Source of the DNA: an uncultured Rubrobacteraceae bacterium | GTDB lineage: Bacteria > Actinomycetota > Rubrobacteria > Rubrobacterales > Rubrobacteraceae | Length of the DNA: 40,652 bases | Direction: 5' to 3' | NCBI GenBank assembly: GCA_902806105.1 | Contig: CADCVI010000079.1 | Location: 1-40,652, forward strand | Shown here: positions 7,542 to 15,662 of the stretch, piece after piece | Layout of the letters: the number at the start of each line of letters is the position of its first letter | Position numbering within the stretch: position 1 is the stretch's first letter | Notes under the pieces: model-generated | What the model was told of the DNA's origin: nothing | The model's database searches: none | What the model saw: the letters and a program-made list of their open reading frames with translations, nothing else | Made by a program: the position numbers and the translations under genes

Positions 7542-8954
7542 CTATTCAGCCCAGCCGGTGGTGTTCGACGGGTCGAGCCAGCCGGAGGTGCGGGGCTCGG
7601 CCGTCTCGTGCTTCATCTCCTCCGGGACGGGCGGGTTGAAGCTGTAGACGCTCTCGCCGATCACGCCGTCGGAGATGACCTGTCCGTTCCCGTCGGTCAC
7701 CTTCTTGTAGGTGACCCACTCGATCCCCTCGGTCGGGCTCTGCTTGACCTTCTCGGCGCTCATGACGACCTTTCGGCCGGTCGACTCCTGGCCGAGAATC
7801 TGGGCGACGAGGAAGCCGTCCTCGTCGACGAACTCGCGCACGAGGACGTTGCCGCCCGTCGTGTTCTTGAACTTCATGTCCAGGGGCTGCCAGTCCCCGA
7901 ACCAGACGGTCGCGTCGAAGCCGGGGGTGATGTACGGCAGCTCGGCGTAGTGCTGGTGGCGCTCGGTGATCTCGAGCCCCGCGTAGTTGGCCGCCATGAA
8001 CAGGGTCGAGGAGACCTGGCAGAGCCCGCCGCCTTCCTCGCTCGAGACCCCGCCGTCGGAGAAGACCTTAGCCTCCTCGTAGTCCAGGCTCCCGGCCTGC
8101 TCGGTGAAGGAGAACTCCTCCCCTGGCGCGAGCATGGTGTTGTCCACGGCCTCCGACGCCATCCTGAGGTTCGCCTGTCGTCCCTCGTCCGGGTCCCAGG
8201 CGTAGTCCGTCTTGTACTCGCCGAGAAGCACCGTCGGCGCGCTCTCCCGGGCCTCTTCCGTGGATACCGCAGGTTCCTTGCGCTCCTCCGCGAGCGCGAC
8301 CTCGCCGCTCAATCCCCCCAGGGAAGTGCCGAGGTTATCCAACGTGGCGTCTACGTTCACGACGCGGCCCTCCACGGCCTCCTCGACCTCGACCTCGCCG
8401 TTCTCGGTCACGACCGGGGCGGCGTCCTTGGGCTCCGTGTTCCGCTCGCTCGCAAGGCCCTCGATGGCGGTACGGGCGGCGGCCTCGTCGTACGCCGCCG
8501 CGGCCGTCACCCCGACGCCGCTGCCGAGGTAAGAGCCCACGAAGTCCGAGACGCGCTGGAAGATGCCGCCCCGCCGGCCGACGGAGTAGGCCTCCTCGAC
8601 CGCCGAGTCGGCGTCGACCTTCACCCCGAGCTCCTCGCCGGTGAAGGTGGCGTCCCCAACGTTGATCTCACGAAGCTTCCCGGAGACGTGGCCCGTCAGG
8701 GCGTCTGCGGCCTCGCCCTTCGTCATGCCGCCGAGGTCGACCTCGCCAGAATGGACGCCGCGGCGGATCGTATCGCCGTGGAGCACCGAGTAGTCGAAGG
8801 CGAAGCCCCCCACGAAGAGGGCGCCAGCGGCGACCGCGATCGCGGCCAGGCGTCGACGCCTCCAGACGGCCCGCTGGTTCTTGTCGGCCCTGGGCTCGTT
8901 GCGTCGATGTTTGCGGGACCCCAGAGGCCCCACCGTTTTGTTCAGTTCTTTCAA
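7542..8954 (-). CDS. VanW-family envelope protein 1
   Basis: 470 aa. A basic N-terminus and one transmembrane helix (about 36-55) place the rest outside the membrane. The region 60-240 resembles the peptidoglycan-binding repeat that precedes VanW domains (GMTKGEAADALTG). The VanW domain spans about 243-370 with the hallmark EEGGGLCQVSSTLF (Cys312), ITERHQHYAELPYI and DATVWFG. The tail (about 405-450) is a G5-like strand region (TYKKVTDGNGQVISDG). VanW occurs in some vancomycin-resistance clusters, but most family members, like this one, are general envelope proteins of unknown activity. The start is TTG 8954 with GGAGG 9 nt upstream. Transcription fits the TTGAAG/CATAAT promoter at 9023-9051, with the serine hydrolase gene following. 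Confidence 0.88.
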   Translation of the reverse strand: MKELNKTVGPLGSRKHRRNEPRADKNQRAVWRRRRLAAIAVAAGALFVGGFAFDYSVLHGDTIRRGVHSGEVDLGGMTKGEAADALTGHVSGKLREINVGDATFTGEELGVKVDADSAVEEAYSVGRRGGIFQRVSDFVGSYLGSGVGVTAAAAYDEAAARTAIEGLASERNTEPKDAAPVVTENGEVEVEEAVEGRVVNVDATLDNLGTSLGGLSGEVALAEERKEPAVSTEEARESAPTVLLGEYKTDYAWDPDEGRQANLRMASEAVDNTMLAPGEEFSFTEQAGSLDYEEAKVFSDGGVSSEEGGGLCQVSSTLFMAANYAGLEITERHQHYAELPYITPGFDATVWFGDWQPLDMKFKNTTGGNVLVREFVDEDGFLVAQILGQESTGRKVVMSAEKVKQSPTEGIEWVTYKKVTDGNGQVISDGVIGESVYSFNPPVPEEMKHETAEPRTSGWLDPSNTTGWAE

Positions 8955-9022
8955 AAGTCCGCCCCTCCCGCGGTATCAGCCGGCGTTGCCCACCCCGAAA
9001 AGCGCGCGGGCAGCCGGGGATG

Positions 9023-9051
9023 ATTATGTATTCGGAAGACCGAACCTTCAA
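9023..9051 (-). promoter_or_regulatory. Promoter of the VanW1-serine hydrolase operon
   Basis: On the minus strand TTGAAG (9051-9046) and CATAAT (9028-9023) are separated by 17 nt. Transcription would start near 9016, giving a leader of about 60 nt before TTG 8954. Confidence 0.6.
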
Positions 9052-9095
9052 GCCCTCGGGCGGGTCGAGGGGCTAAATCGTGCCCCGATTCCGTC

Positions 9096-9125
9096 TTGGA
9101 CTTTGCTCCATCGCTCCTTTACACT
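9096..9125 (+). promoter_or_regulatory. Promoter of the GNAT-ACP-ligase-decarboxylase operon
   Basis: TTGGAC (9096-9101) and TACACT (9120-9125) with an 18-nt spacer; start of transcription expected near 9132. This placement argues against the most upstream in-frame TTG at 9096 being the start of the GNAT gene. It is divergent from the VanW promoter about 45 bp away. Confidence 0.55.
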
Positions 9126-9218
9126 CTTTGTTTTGGACCTGATCGCGAACGGATCGCACAAGGCGTGTCACACGGAGGGCAGAAGATTGCGCGTTTCAAC
9201 CGGAGAACAAGCAGGGAA

Positions 9219-10475
9219 ATGGCCGGTGGAACGAGCCAGCTTGACGGGCTTCGGGGCCCCGAACAAGGCAGTTCTCCAGCCGTGAAGGCCGTCGTCAGAC
9301 CCATGGAAGAGACCGACCTCGCCGGGGTCAACAAGCTGCGCACCCTAATATATCCCCACTACCCCGAGGCCCACTACACGGACTGGCACGAGTCCGTGTG
9401 GAACTGGCTCGGGACGCACCCGGCGGGGGACCAGTTGCACCGCTGGGTCGTGGCTGCGGGGGACGAGATCGTGGGCCACCTCGCCGCGACGCCGCAGTAC
9501 TACAGGATCGACGGCCGGCGGGTCCTCGCCCACACGCCGGCGGACTATCAGGTCATGCCCCAGTACGGTTTTCAGGCCCTCTCGATCATGCGCAAGTTCT
9601 TCCGCACCGTCGAGAACTGCGTGGCCTGCGACATGGTGCCGACCGTTATAGCCGTGGAGACCCGCCTCGGGGCGGTGGAGGCCGGGAAGATGCAGTACGC
9701 GGCCAAGCTCCTCGACGTCTCGCGTCTCCCCTCGCCGAACCTGGACGACGCCCGCCGGCTCTTCTCCCGCAACGGCGCGGGGGCTCGTGGGGCCTACAGG
9801 GGTTTCGAGGAGCCCGGGGCCGCGGTAGTTGAGGAGGATCCGGGCCCGCCGCCCGTGCGCCCGCGCGCGCCCATTCCAGCCCCCGTCAAGGGCCTCCTGA
9901 ACCGGGGGCTGGCGGTGGTGGACGAGGCACTCTGGAGCGGGATGGGAGACCGCGTCAAGGTTTCGCGCCTGGGCGGCGCCTTCGACCCCTCGTTCGACGA
10001 GCTCTTCGAGGACGTCGCCGCGATCGTGCCTTGCATCCCGGAGAAGGACGCGGCGTTCCTGAACTGGCGCTACGGCCCGAGCTCGCCCCAGTACCCGGCA
10101 ACCGTCCTGGTGGCGAGGGAGGGCGAGAGGCTGCTCGGCTACGCCGTGCTGCGGGTCACCAGGGAGGGCGAGGACGGGTACATTCTCGACCTCACGGCGA
10201 GGCCGGGCCGCCACGACGCGGCGCGGGCGCTCCTCCGGGAGACCGTCCGGGAGTTCAGGAAGCAGGGGACACACATCATCAGGTACCGCTTCTCCGACTC
10301 GCCAACCTCCCCGCGCAAGGCGGACCTGTGGCGCCTGGGCTTCTTCCCGCGCAACGACCGGAGCAACACCCTGCTCGTGAAGCTCGCGGATAAGGGGCTC
10401 CACGAGACCGCGCGCGACATCGGCAACTGGTCCTACGGCGTCGGAGACGGCGAGGCCACTTTCTGGGTAAGGTAG
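9219..10475 (+). CDS. Tandem GNAT-type acyltransferase of the ACP operon
   Basis: About 418 aa from ATG 9219 (GTG 9282, at the domain edge, is equally possible; neither has a good ribosome site). An N-terminal GNAT-like region begins at VVRPMEETDLAGVNKLR, with a central strand HRWVVAAGDEIVGHLAAT. After a Pro-rich linker (PGPPPVRPRAPIPAP) and a helical stretch, a second GNAT-like unit contains AAFLNWRYGPSSPQYPATV, followed by RLLGYAVLRV and a C-terminal RLGFFPRNDRSNTLLVKL. GNAT enzymes move an acyl group from CoA or a carrier protein to an amine or hydroxyl. Its gene leads an operon with an acyl carrier protein, an AMP-forming ligase and a PLP decarboxylase, so the donor is plausibly the aminoacyl carrier protein made by them. 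That donor assignment is inference. Confidence 0.78.
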   Translation: MAGGTSQLDGLRGPEQGSSPAVKAVVRPMEETDLAGVNKLRTLIYPHYPEAHYTDWHESVWNWLGTHPAGDQLHRWVVAAGDEIVGHLAATPQYYRIDGRRVLAHTPADYQVMPQYGFQALSIMRKFFRTVENCVACDMVPTVIAVETRLGAVEAGKMQYAAKLLDVSRLPSPNLDDARRLFSRNGAGARGAYRGFEEPGAAVVEEDPGPPPVRPRAPIPAPVKGLLNRGLAVVDEALWSGMGDRVKVSRLGGAFDPSFDELFEDVAAIVPCIPEKDAAFLNWRYGPSSPQYPATVLVAREGERLLGYAVLRVTREGEDGYILDLTARPGRHDAARALLRETVREFRKQGTHIIRYRFSDSPTSPRKADLWRLGFFPRNDRSNTLLVKLADKGLHETARDIGNWSYGVGDGEATFWVR

Positions 10476-10533
10476 TGAGGCTAGCGCGGAGGCTTTCCGC
10501 GCCGCCTATAAGATTGAACAAGGAGGCAACACC

Positions 10534-10785
10534 ATGTCAGTAAGCACCGAGAACGCCGCCGCCGCTATCCGCGAGTGGCTCCAGGAGAACGTAACCGGGA
10601 ACCGCGAGGTCTCCGACGACGAGCAGCTTATAGAGAACGGCGTCCTGACGTCGCTACAAACCGTAGAGCTCGTGATGTTCCTGGAGGACCGCTTCGGGGT
10701 CACGGTCGAGGACGAGGAGCTGGACGAGGAGAACTTCGCCTCCGTCCGGACGATCGCCGACCTCGTTACGGGCAAGTCCGCCTAA
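10534..10785 (+). CDS. Acyl carrier protein of the ligase/decarboxylase operon
   Basis: 83 aa acidic, helical carrier protein. The phosphopantetheine attachment Ser40 lies in GVLTSLQTVELVMFLEDRFG, at the start of helix 2; the usual Asp before this Ser is replaced by Thr, as in other divergent dedicated carriers. VEDEELDEENFASVRTIADLV matches helix 3 and the end of the fold. It is read 58 nt after the GNAT gene, with AAGGAGG 7 nt before ATG. The ligase gene starts 4 nt after its stop. It would carry the substrate activated by the ligase through decarboxylation and transfer. It is not the fatty-acid ACP, which normally sits with fab genes. Confidence 0.9.
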   Translation: MSVSTENAAAAIREWLQENVTGNREVSDDEQLIENGVLTSLQTVELVMFLEDRFGVTVEDEELDEENFASVRTIADLVTGKSA

Positions 10786-10789
10786 CAAT

Positions 10790-12367
10790 ATGCGTCCAGA
10801 GTTCACGTTCCACGACCTGCTCTTCAACTCCGTCGAACGCGACGCTTCCAAGGTCGCGATCGTCGACGGCACGAGCGAGCACACATACGAGGATCTGCAC
10901 CGGCAGAGCGGCGCCCTGGGGGCCGCCTTGCAGGACGCAGGCGTAAAGAAGGGCGACCGGGTCGGCATCCTGATGGAGAAATCCTGGGAGGCCATCGTCG
11001 CGATGCTCGCCGCCTCGCGCGCGGGCGCTGCCTTCGTCAACATCAACCCGCTCCTACGGGCCCAGCAGGTCGGCTACATCGCCGGGGACTGCGACGTCCG
11101 CGTCATGATCGGGGACTCCCCCAAGCTCGGCGAGCTCGAACCCAAGACCGTAGAGCGGGCTTTCTACAAGGGCGAGAAGCCGGAGACGACCGGCATCTAC
11201 GGGGAGGCCACGGACCTCTCCGAGGTGCTCTCGGGGAGTGGCACTCCCGAGGAGACGGGCGTCTCCGAGGTAGACCTCGCGACGATCCTTTACACCTCCG
11301 GCTCTACCGGGATGCCCAAGGGCGTCTCCACGAGCCACCGCAACTTCGTCGCGGGCGCCCAGATCGTCTCGACGTACCTCGAGAACACCCCTGACGACCG
11401 GATCCTCTCCGCCCTCCCGCTGAACTTCGACGCCGGTCTCAACCAGTTCACGACGTCGCTGAGGGTGGGCGCGACGCTCGCGCTCCTCCGTTCGAGGCTG
11501 CCGGGCGACCTGTTGAAGGGCTTGAGGCGCCACGAGATCACGGGCGTCACCGGCGTACCGCCGCTGTGGGCGCTCCTCCTCCGCGGCTCGAAGTCCCTCC
11601 AGGAGCAGCCGCTGGAGCACCTGCGCTACATCTCGAACACCGGCGGGCGCATCCCGCAGTCCAACCTCGACGAGATGAGGCGCCTCCTGGAGCCGAACGG
11701 GACCAAGATCTACCTGATGTACGGCCTCACCGAGGCGTTCCGCTCGACGTACCTGCCGCCCGAGGAGATCGGGCGCGGCACCGAGTGCATCGGCAAGGCA
11801 ATCCCGGACACCGAGATCATGGTCATAAACAAGGAAGGTCGGGAGTGCGCCCCCGGCGAGGTCGGGGAGCTCGTGCATCGCGGTCCGACGGTCGCGATGG
11901 GCTACTGGGGCAAAGAGGAGGCGACGGCCAAGGCATATCGTCCGAACCCGCTCGCCCCTTCTGAGCTTCTGGATGTCGAGAGGGTCGTGTACTCCGGGGA
12001 CCAGGTGAGGCGCGACGAGGAAGGTTTCCTGTACTTCGTCGGCCGCGAGGACGCGATGATAAAGTCCCAGGGCTACCGGATGAGTCCCGAGGAGATAGAG
12101 AACCTCCTCATAAGCTCGGGCCGCGTACACGAGGCCTGCGCCTTCGGGGTCTCGAACCCCGACGTCGGGCACGACGTCATCGCGGTGGTCTCGCTCAAGG
12201 GCGAGGAGGACGGGGACGACCCCGTACAGGAGATCCGGCGTTACGCCGTCAACAACGCGCCGGCGTACATGGTGCCGAAGGAGATCCTGATCCAGGACGA
12301 GCTCCCGAAGACGCCCTCCGGCAAGATCGACCGCAAGGGGATAAGCAATGCGTACGCAGATAGATAA
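10790..12367 (+). CDS. AMP-forming acyl/aminoacyl-ACP ligase (ANL superfamily)
   Basis: 525 aa adenylating enzyme. Core motifs are complete: ATP-binding LYTSGSTGMPKGV at about residues 166-178, MYGLTE near 309-314, the YSGDQVRRDEEGFLYFVGRED hinge region near 402-421, and PKTPSGKIDRK with the catalytic Lys near residue 513. It would form an acyl- or aminoacyl-adenylate and load it onto the neighbouring carrier protein. In architecture and neighbours it resembles the AMP-forming ligases of exosortase-A loci. ATG 10790 follows the carrier stop by 4 nt and lacks its own strong ribosome site, so translation is probably coupled. Its 3' end overlaps the decarboxylase gene by 20 nt. The substrate cannot be read from the sequence. 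Confidence 0.9.
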   Translation: MRPEFTFHDLLFNSVERDASKVAIVDGTSEHTYEDLHRQSGALGAALQDAGVKKGDRVGILMEKSWEAIVAMLAASRAGAAFVNINPLLRAQQVGYIAGDCDVRVMIGDSPKLGELEPKTVERAFYKGEKPETTGIYGEATDLSEVLSGSGTPEETGVSEVDLATILYTSGSTGMPKGVSTSHRNFVAGAQIVSTYLENTPDDRILSALPLNFDAGLNQFTTSLRVGATLALLRSRLPGDLLKGLRRHEITGVTGVPPLWALLLRGSKSLQEQPLEHLRYISNTGGRIPQSNLDEMRRLLEPNGTKIYLMYGLTEAFRSTYLPPEEIGRGTECIGKAIPDTEIMVINKEGRECAPGEVGELVHRGPTVAMGYWGKEEATAKAYRPNPLAPSELLDVERVVYSGDQVRRDEEGFLYFVGREDAMIKSQGYRMSPEEIENLLISSGRVHEACAFGVSNPDVGHDVIAVVSLKGEEDGDDPVQEIRRYAVNNAPAYMVPKEILIQDELPKTPSGKIDRKGISNAYADR

Positions 12368-13679
12368 GGCCCACGACCTGGCGGAGCGTTTCGGCGGCTG
12401 GAGAGACGGCGTGCTCGCCCCCGGCGGCACGAAGGTCTCGGACATCGCCGCCGAGCACGGCTCGCCGTTCTACCTCTACCACGGAGAGATGATCGTGGAC
12501 CGCGTCCGGCGCGTGCGCGAGGCGCTCGGGGGCGACGTGGAGGTCACCTACTCCGTCAAGGCGAACCCGAACCTCGCGGTGACCCAGGTTATCGCCCGGG
12601 AGCACCTCACGGGGGCCGAGGTCGCATCTTCCGGCGAGCTCGTGGTCGCGCGCGCGGCCGGGTTCGCGCCCGAGGACATAGTCTTCGCCGGGCCCGCGAA
12701 GACCGACGAGGAGCTCGACATGGCCGTCGAGGCCGACATCTTCGCGGTCAACGTGGAGTCGGTCAACGAGATCAACCGCCTCGCCGCCGTCGCCGAGAGG
12801 CAGGGCAAGAACATCGGCGTCGGCCTGCGCATAAACCCGGCCCAGCAGCTTATGGGGAGCGGGATGCGCATGGGCGGCACGGTCGGGCAGTTCGGCCTGG
12901 ACGAGGCCGACCTCGAGGAGGCGGTCCGCCGCACCCTCGCCCACCCAGAGCACATGACGCTCCGGGGCATCCACGTCTACACGGCGACCCAGGTCTTCGA
13001 GGTCGAGCCGCTGATCGAGCACTGCCGCAACATCCTGGAGCTCGCCCTGAAGACCGCCGACCTCGCGGGAGGGCCGCTCCAGATGGTCGACTTCGGCGGC
13101 GGCTTCGGCGTCCCGTACTTCGAGAAGCTGGAGGAGTTCGACCTGGAGCGCTTCGGCGCCGGGTTCCAGGAACTCCTCGCCCAGTACCGGACCGACCCGC
13201 GCCTCGAGGGCTGCCGCTTCGTCTTCGAGCTCGGCCGCTACCTCGTCGCGGACGCGGGGCTCTACGTGACGAAGGTAGTGGACGTCAAGGACATGAAGGG
13301 CAAGACCTTCGTGACCACCGACGGCGGGATGAACCACCACCTCACCGCGACCGGGAACATGGGCCAGGTCTTCAGGAAGGCCTACCCGATCCTGAACCTC
13401 TCCCGCTCCCCGGGGGAGGGCGACGAGCCCGTAGCGCTCGCGGGCCCGTGCTGCACGCCGCTGGACATGTTCGGGACGGCCATCCCGCTCGCAGACCCCG
13501 AGCCCGGCGACCTCGTCGGCGTCTTCTACAGCGGGGCCTACGGCTTCAGCGCGAGCAACCTCGGCTTTTTGAGCCACCCGAACCCGGCCGAGATCCTGAT
13601 CTGGCAGGGCGAGCCGCGCCTCCTCCGCCCCGTCGGCAAGCCCGAGGACGTCCTCAAGGGCCAGGAAGCCCTGATCTAG
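12348..13679 (+). CDS. Fold-III PLP-dependent decarboxylase (BtrK / exosortase-associated type)
   Basis: 443 aa, alanine-racemase-fold decarboxylase related to diaminopimelate and ornithine decarboxylases. PLP Lys71 sits in TYSVKANPN, the glycine phosphate loop is MVDFGGGFGVPYF, and the second-half catalytic Cys is in GPCCTPLDMFG, with the substrate Tyr in FYSGAYGFSASNLGFL. ATG 12348 has AAGGGG 7 nt upstream and lies inside the ligase gene, so the pair is tightly coupled. Decarboxylases paired with a carrier protein and a ligase occur in butirosin synthesis (BtrK decarboxylates glutamyl-ACP) and in exosortase-A loci; by analogy this one may act on an ACP-bound amino acid rather than free DAP. 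Simple DAP decarboxylase (LysA) is the alternative, but no lysine genes are near. Confidence 0.85.
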   Translation: MRTQIDKAHDLAERFGGWRDGVLAPGGTKVSDIAAEHGSPFYLYHGEMIVDRVRRVREALGGDVEVTYSVKANPNLAVTQVIAREHLTGAEVASSGELVVARAAGFAPEDIVFAGPAKTDEELDMAVEADIFAVNVESVNEINRLAAVAERQGKNIGVGLRINPAQQLMGSGMRMGGTVGQFGLDEADLEEAVRRTLAHPEHMTLRGIHVYTATQVFEVEPLIEHCRNILELALKTADLAGGPLQMVDFGGGFGVPYFEKLEEFDLERFGAGFQELLAQYRTDPRLEGCRFVFELGRYLVADAGLYVTKVVDVKDMKGKTFVTTDGGMNHHLTATGNMGQVFRKAYPILNLSRSPGEGDEPVALAGPCCTPLDMFGTAIPLADPEPGDLVGVFYSGAYGFSASNLGFLSHPNPAEILIWQGEPRLLRPVGKPEDVLKGQEALI

Positions 13680-13703
13680 CCCTACCCCCCAAACTCCAAA
13701 GAC

Positions 13704-13747
13704 GAAGAGGGGCGCTACCTAGTGGTAGCGCCCCTCTTCTCGTTTTT
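13704..13747 (+). terminator. Rho-independent terminator of the ACP operon
   Basis: Perfect 16-bp stem (13704-13719 with 13724-13739), TAGT loop, then TCG and TTTTT. It closes the four-gene operon 25 nt after the decarboxylase stop. Confidence 0.9.
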
Positions 13748-13776
13748 GCGATGCGGCTACAGGGGTGAGAACGGGG

Positions 13777-13807
13777 AGCGACGCGGGAAACCTGGCCCGG
13801 CGTCGCT
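13777..13807 (-). terminator. Hairpin after the VanW2 gene
   Basis: AGCGACGC-GGG pairs with CCCGGCGTCGCT, with one bulge and an 8-nt loop, 19 nt past the stop of the minus-strand VanW gene. No T-run follows, so it is a weak terminator candidate. Confidence 0.4.
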
Positions 13808-13825
13808 ACTACCCGCCTTTCTCAA

Positions 13826-15595
13826 CTACTGCCTGACGGGCGGGACGAAGACCTCGGGCGGCGGGATGGTCTTGCCCTTCTCGTCTATCAGGGGCTCGTA
13901 GGTATCCTTGTGGAGGAGGCCGTCGTAGATCACCTCTCCGTCCTTCGTCACCTTCTGGGTCGTGGTCCACTTGGAGTAGTCCTGGCCCATGTACTTGGGC
14001 TCCGAGTTCATCTCGACCTTGGTGTTGCTCGGCTTGCCGTAGACCTCGGCGTAGATGTGGCCGTCGTCGGAGACGTACTCTCGGATGAGGACGTACCCGT
14101 CGGAGGTGTTCTCGAACTTCATGTCGAGGGCACCGGCGCCGTTCTCGTCGCCGAACCACACGGTGGCGTCGAGGCCGGGACGGATGTACGGCAGCTGGGA
14201 GAAGTGCGGGTGGCGCTCGGTGACGTCCAGCCCTGCGTAGTTGACGGCCATATACAGGGTCGAGGTGACCTGGCAGAGCCCGCCGCCGTCGGCCTTGGTC
14301 TCCTTGCCGTCTACGATCACCTTCGTCGAGTTGTAGTCGAGTCCGGAGACGTTCTCGTTCATGGAGAAGGTCTCGCCGGGTGCGACGAACTTGCCGTCGA
14401 CGGCGTCGGAGGCGATCTCCAGGTTCTCCTTGCGCGCCCCGTCGTCCTCGACTATCGCGTAGTCGGTGCGGTACTTGCCGAGCAGATCCGTCGGCCTCAG
14501 CTCCTCGGCCATGGCGGTCGTGAGCTCGGGCTCGTCGGTGACGACCGGGATCTCGTACTCGCGGCGCCCCTCGAAGAGCCCGGCTTCCAGGTCCGCGAAG
14601 AACGCCTGCTCGTCGACCGCCTTGCCGGTCTGGCTGGCGGTGACGGTGACCTGACCCCCGTTCAGCTCGTAGCCGGCCTCGCGCGGCTCGACGGTGAGCG
14701 CCTCGATAGGCTCGGCGACGGCGGCGCGCAGGCGATCCGGGTTCAGGGCGACCTCGATCTCCTCGCCCCGGGGCACGAAATCGAGCGTCCCGCCGATCTC
14801 GTCCGGCGCCAGGGTCCAACCTTCTTCCCCGGCGGTGAGCGAGACCTCCTCGGACATCAAGTCCCGGGCCTCGACGGCCGCAGCCTCGGCGACGGACGTT
14901 TGTATTGCGGGCTCGACGCTCTCGCCCACCATCTCGGCCTCCCCCGAAGCCCCTTCTATGGCGTCTCGGACGTTCCGGGCGGTGGCGGGTACGTCCAGAC
15001 CGTAACCCTCGCGGGACTCCTCGACCACTACCTCGGTCCCCTCCACGGCGACCGACGCCTCGCGGGGCTGCCTGTCGATCCTCTGCGCCACGGCCTCGGC
15101 GAAGGCGTCGACCCGCTCGGGTTCGTACCCGACCTCGGGGGGGATCTCGGCGGAGCCGTAGGCGGCCTGGAGCCTGCTCGTGACGCGCTCGAAGACGTTG
15201 CCGCCGCGCCCGACCTCGTAGGCCTGCTCGACGGTCGCGGGGACGTCGTAGGAGATGCCCAGCTGCTCCGCGTCGATGGCGGCGTCCTGCGGGCCGCTCA
15301 GGCGGACCTCACCGAGGTTCCGGGAGAGCCGCTCCGCGACGATCGCCTCGGCCTCCGCGGTGGTCTTGCCGCCGACGTCCGCTCCGGCCACGGAGACGCC
15401 GTTGTAGACCCGGCCGGAGTTGCTCCAGTAGTCGAGGGCCACGGCCCCGGCGACTACGGCGCAGGCGACGAGCACGGCGATGGATATCCTGCGCCGCTTC
15501 CTGGAGGAGCCGTGAGGGTACCGCGGTTCGAGAACCGTCTTCCTCGCGGATTTGTAAGTCTTCAATAGTACCCCCACACTTGGATTGCCCGCCAA
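13826..15595 (-). CDS. VanW-family envelope protein 2 (long form)
   Basis: 589 aa, a longer paralogue of the VanW protein at 7542. A basic N-terminus (SSRKRRR) and one transmembrane helix (about 37-55) are followed by two peptidoglycan-binding-4-like regions (about 65-215 and 230-360), the VanW domain (about 370-500, with DGGGLCQVTSTLYMA at Cys441, VTERHPHFSQLPYI and LDATVWFG) and a G5-like tail (TQKVTKDGEVIYDG). The extra copy of the binding region explains its greater length. Role: probably an exported wall-associated protein; activity unknown. The start is TTG 15595 or, more likely by ribosome site, TTG 15565 with GGGGG 5 nt upstream. It is convergent with the ACP operon, and the two VanW genes flank that operon on both sides. 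Confidence 0.86.
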   Translation of the reverse strand: MAGNPSVGVLLKTYKSARKTVLEPRYPHGSSRKRRRISIAVLVACAVVAGAVALDYWSNSGRVYNGVSVAGADVGGKTTAEAEAIVAERLSRNLGEVRLSGPQDAAIDAEQLGISYDVPATVEQAYEVGRGGNVFERVTSRLQAAYGSAEIPPEVGYEPERVDAFAEAVAQRIDRQPREASVAVEGTEVVVEESREGYGLDVPATARNVRDAIEGASGEAEMVGESVEPAIQTSVAEAAAVEARDLMSEEVSLTAGEEGWTLAPDEIGGTLDFVPRGEEIEVALNPDRLRAAVAEPIEALTVEPREAGYELNGGQVTVTASQTGKAVDEQAFFADLEAGLFEGRREYEIPVVTDEPELTTAMAEELRPTDLLGKYRTDYAIVEDDGARKENLEIASDAVDGKFVAPGETFSMNENVSGLDYNSTKVIVDGKETKADGGGLCQVTSTLYMAVNYAGLDVTERHPHFSQLPYIRPGLDATVWFGDENGAGALDMKFENTSDGYVLIREYVSDDGHIYAEVYGKPSNTKVEMNSEPKYMGQDYSKWTTTQKVTKDGEVIYDGLLHKDTYEPLIDEKGKTIPPPEVFVPPVRQ

Positions 15596-15662
15596 GTCTA
15601 TCCCATAAATCTAGTGCTTAAAGCCCTCCGGCACCGGACACCAGAAGCGGAACCTGAAGGCC

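Noticed and set aside
5853..9023. 1056-codon open frame on the plus strand across two minus-strand genes
   Set aside because: It is the antisense of the VanW and serine hydrolase genes; high GC keeps the opposite frame open. No ribosome site and no recognisable domain.
9096..9218. Most upstream in-frame TTG as start of the GNAT gene
   Set aside because: It coincides with the -35 box of a good promoter and the extra residues look non-coding.
9219..13679. Exosortase/PEP-CTERM sorting system
   Set aside because: Ligase and decarboxylase resemble those of exosortase-A loci, but no exosortase, PEP-CTERM protein or polysaccharide genes are in the window.
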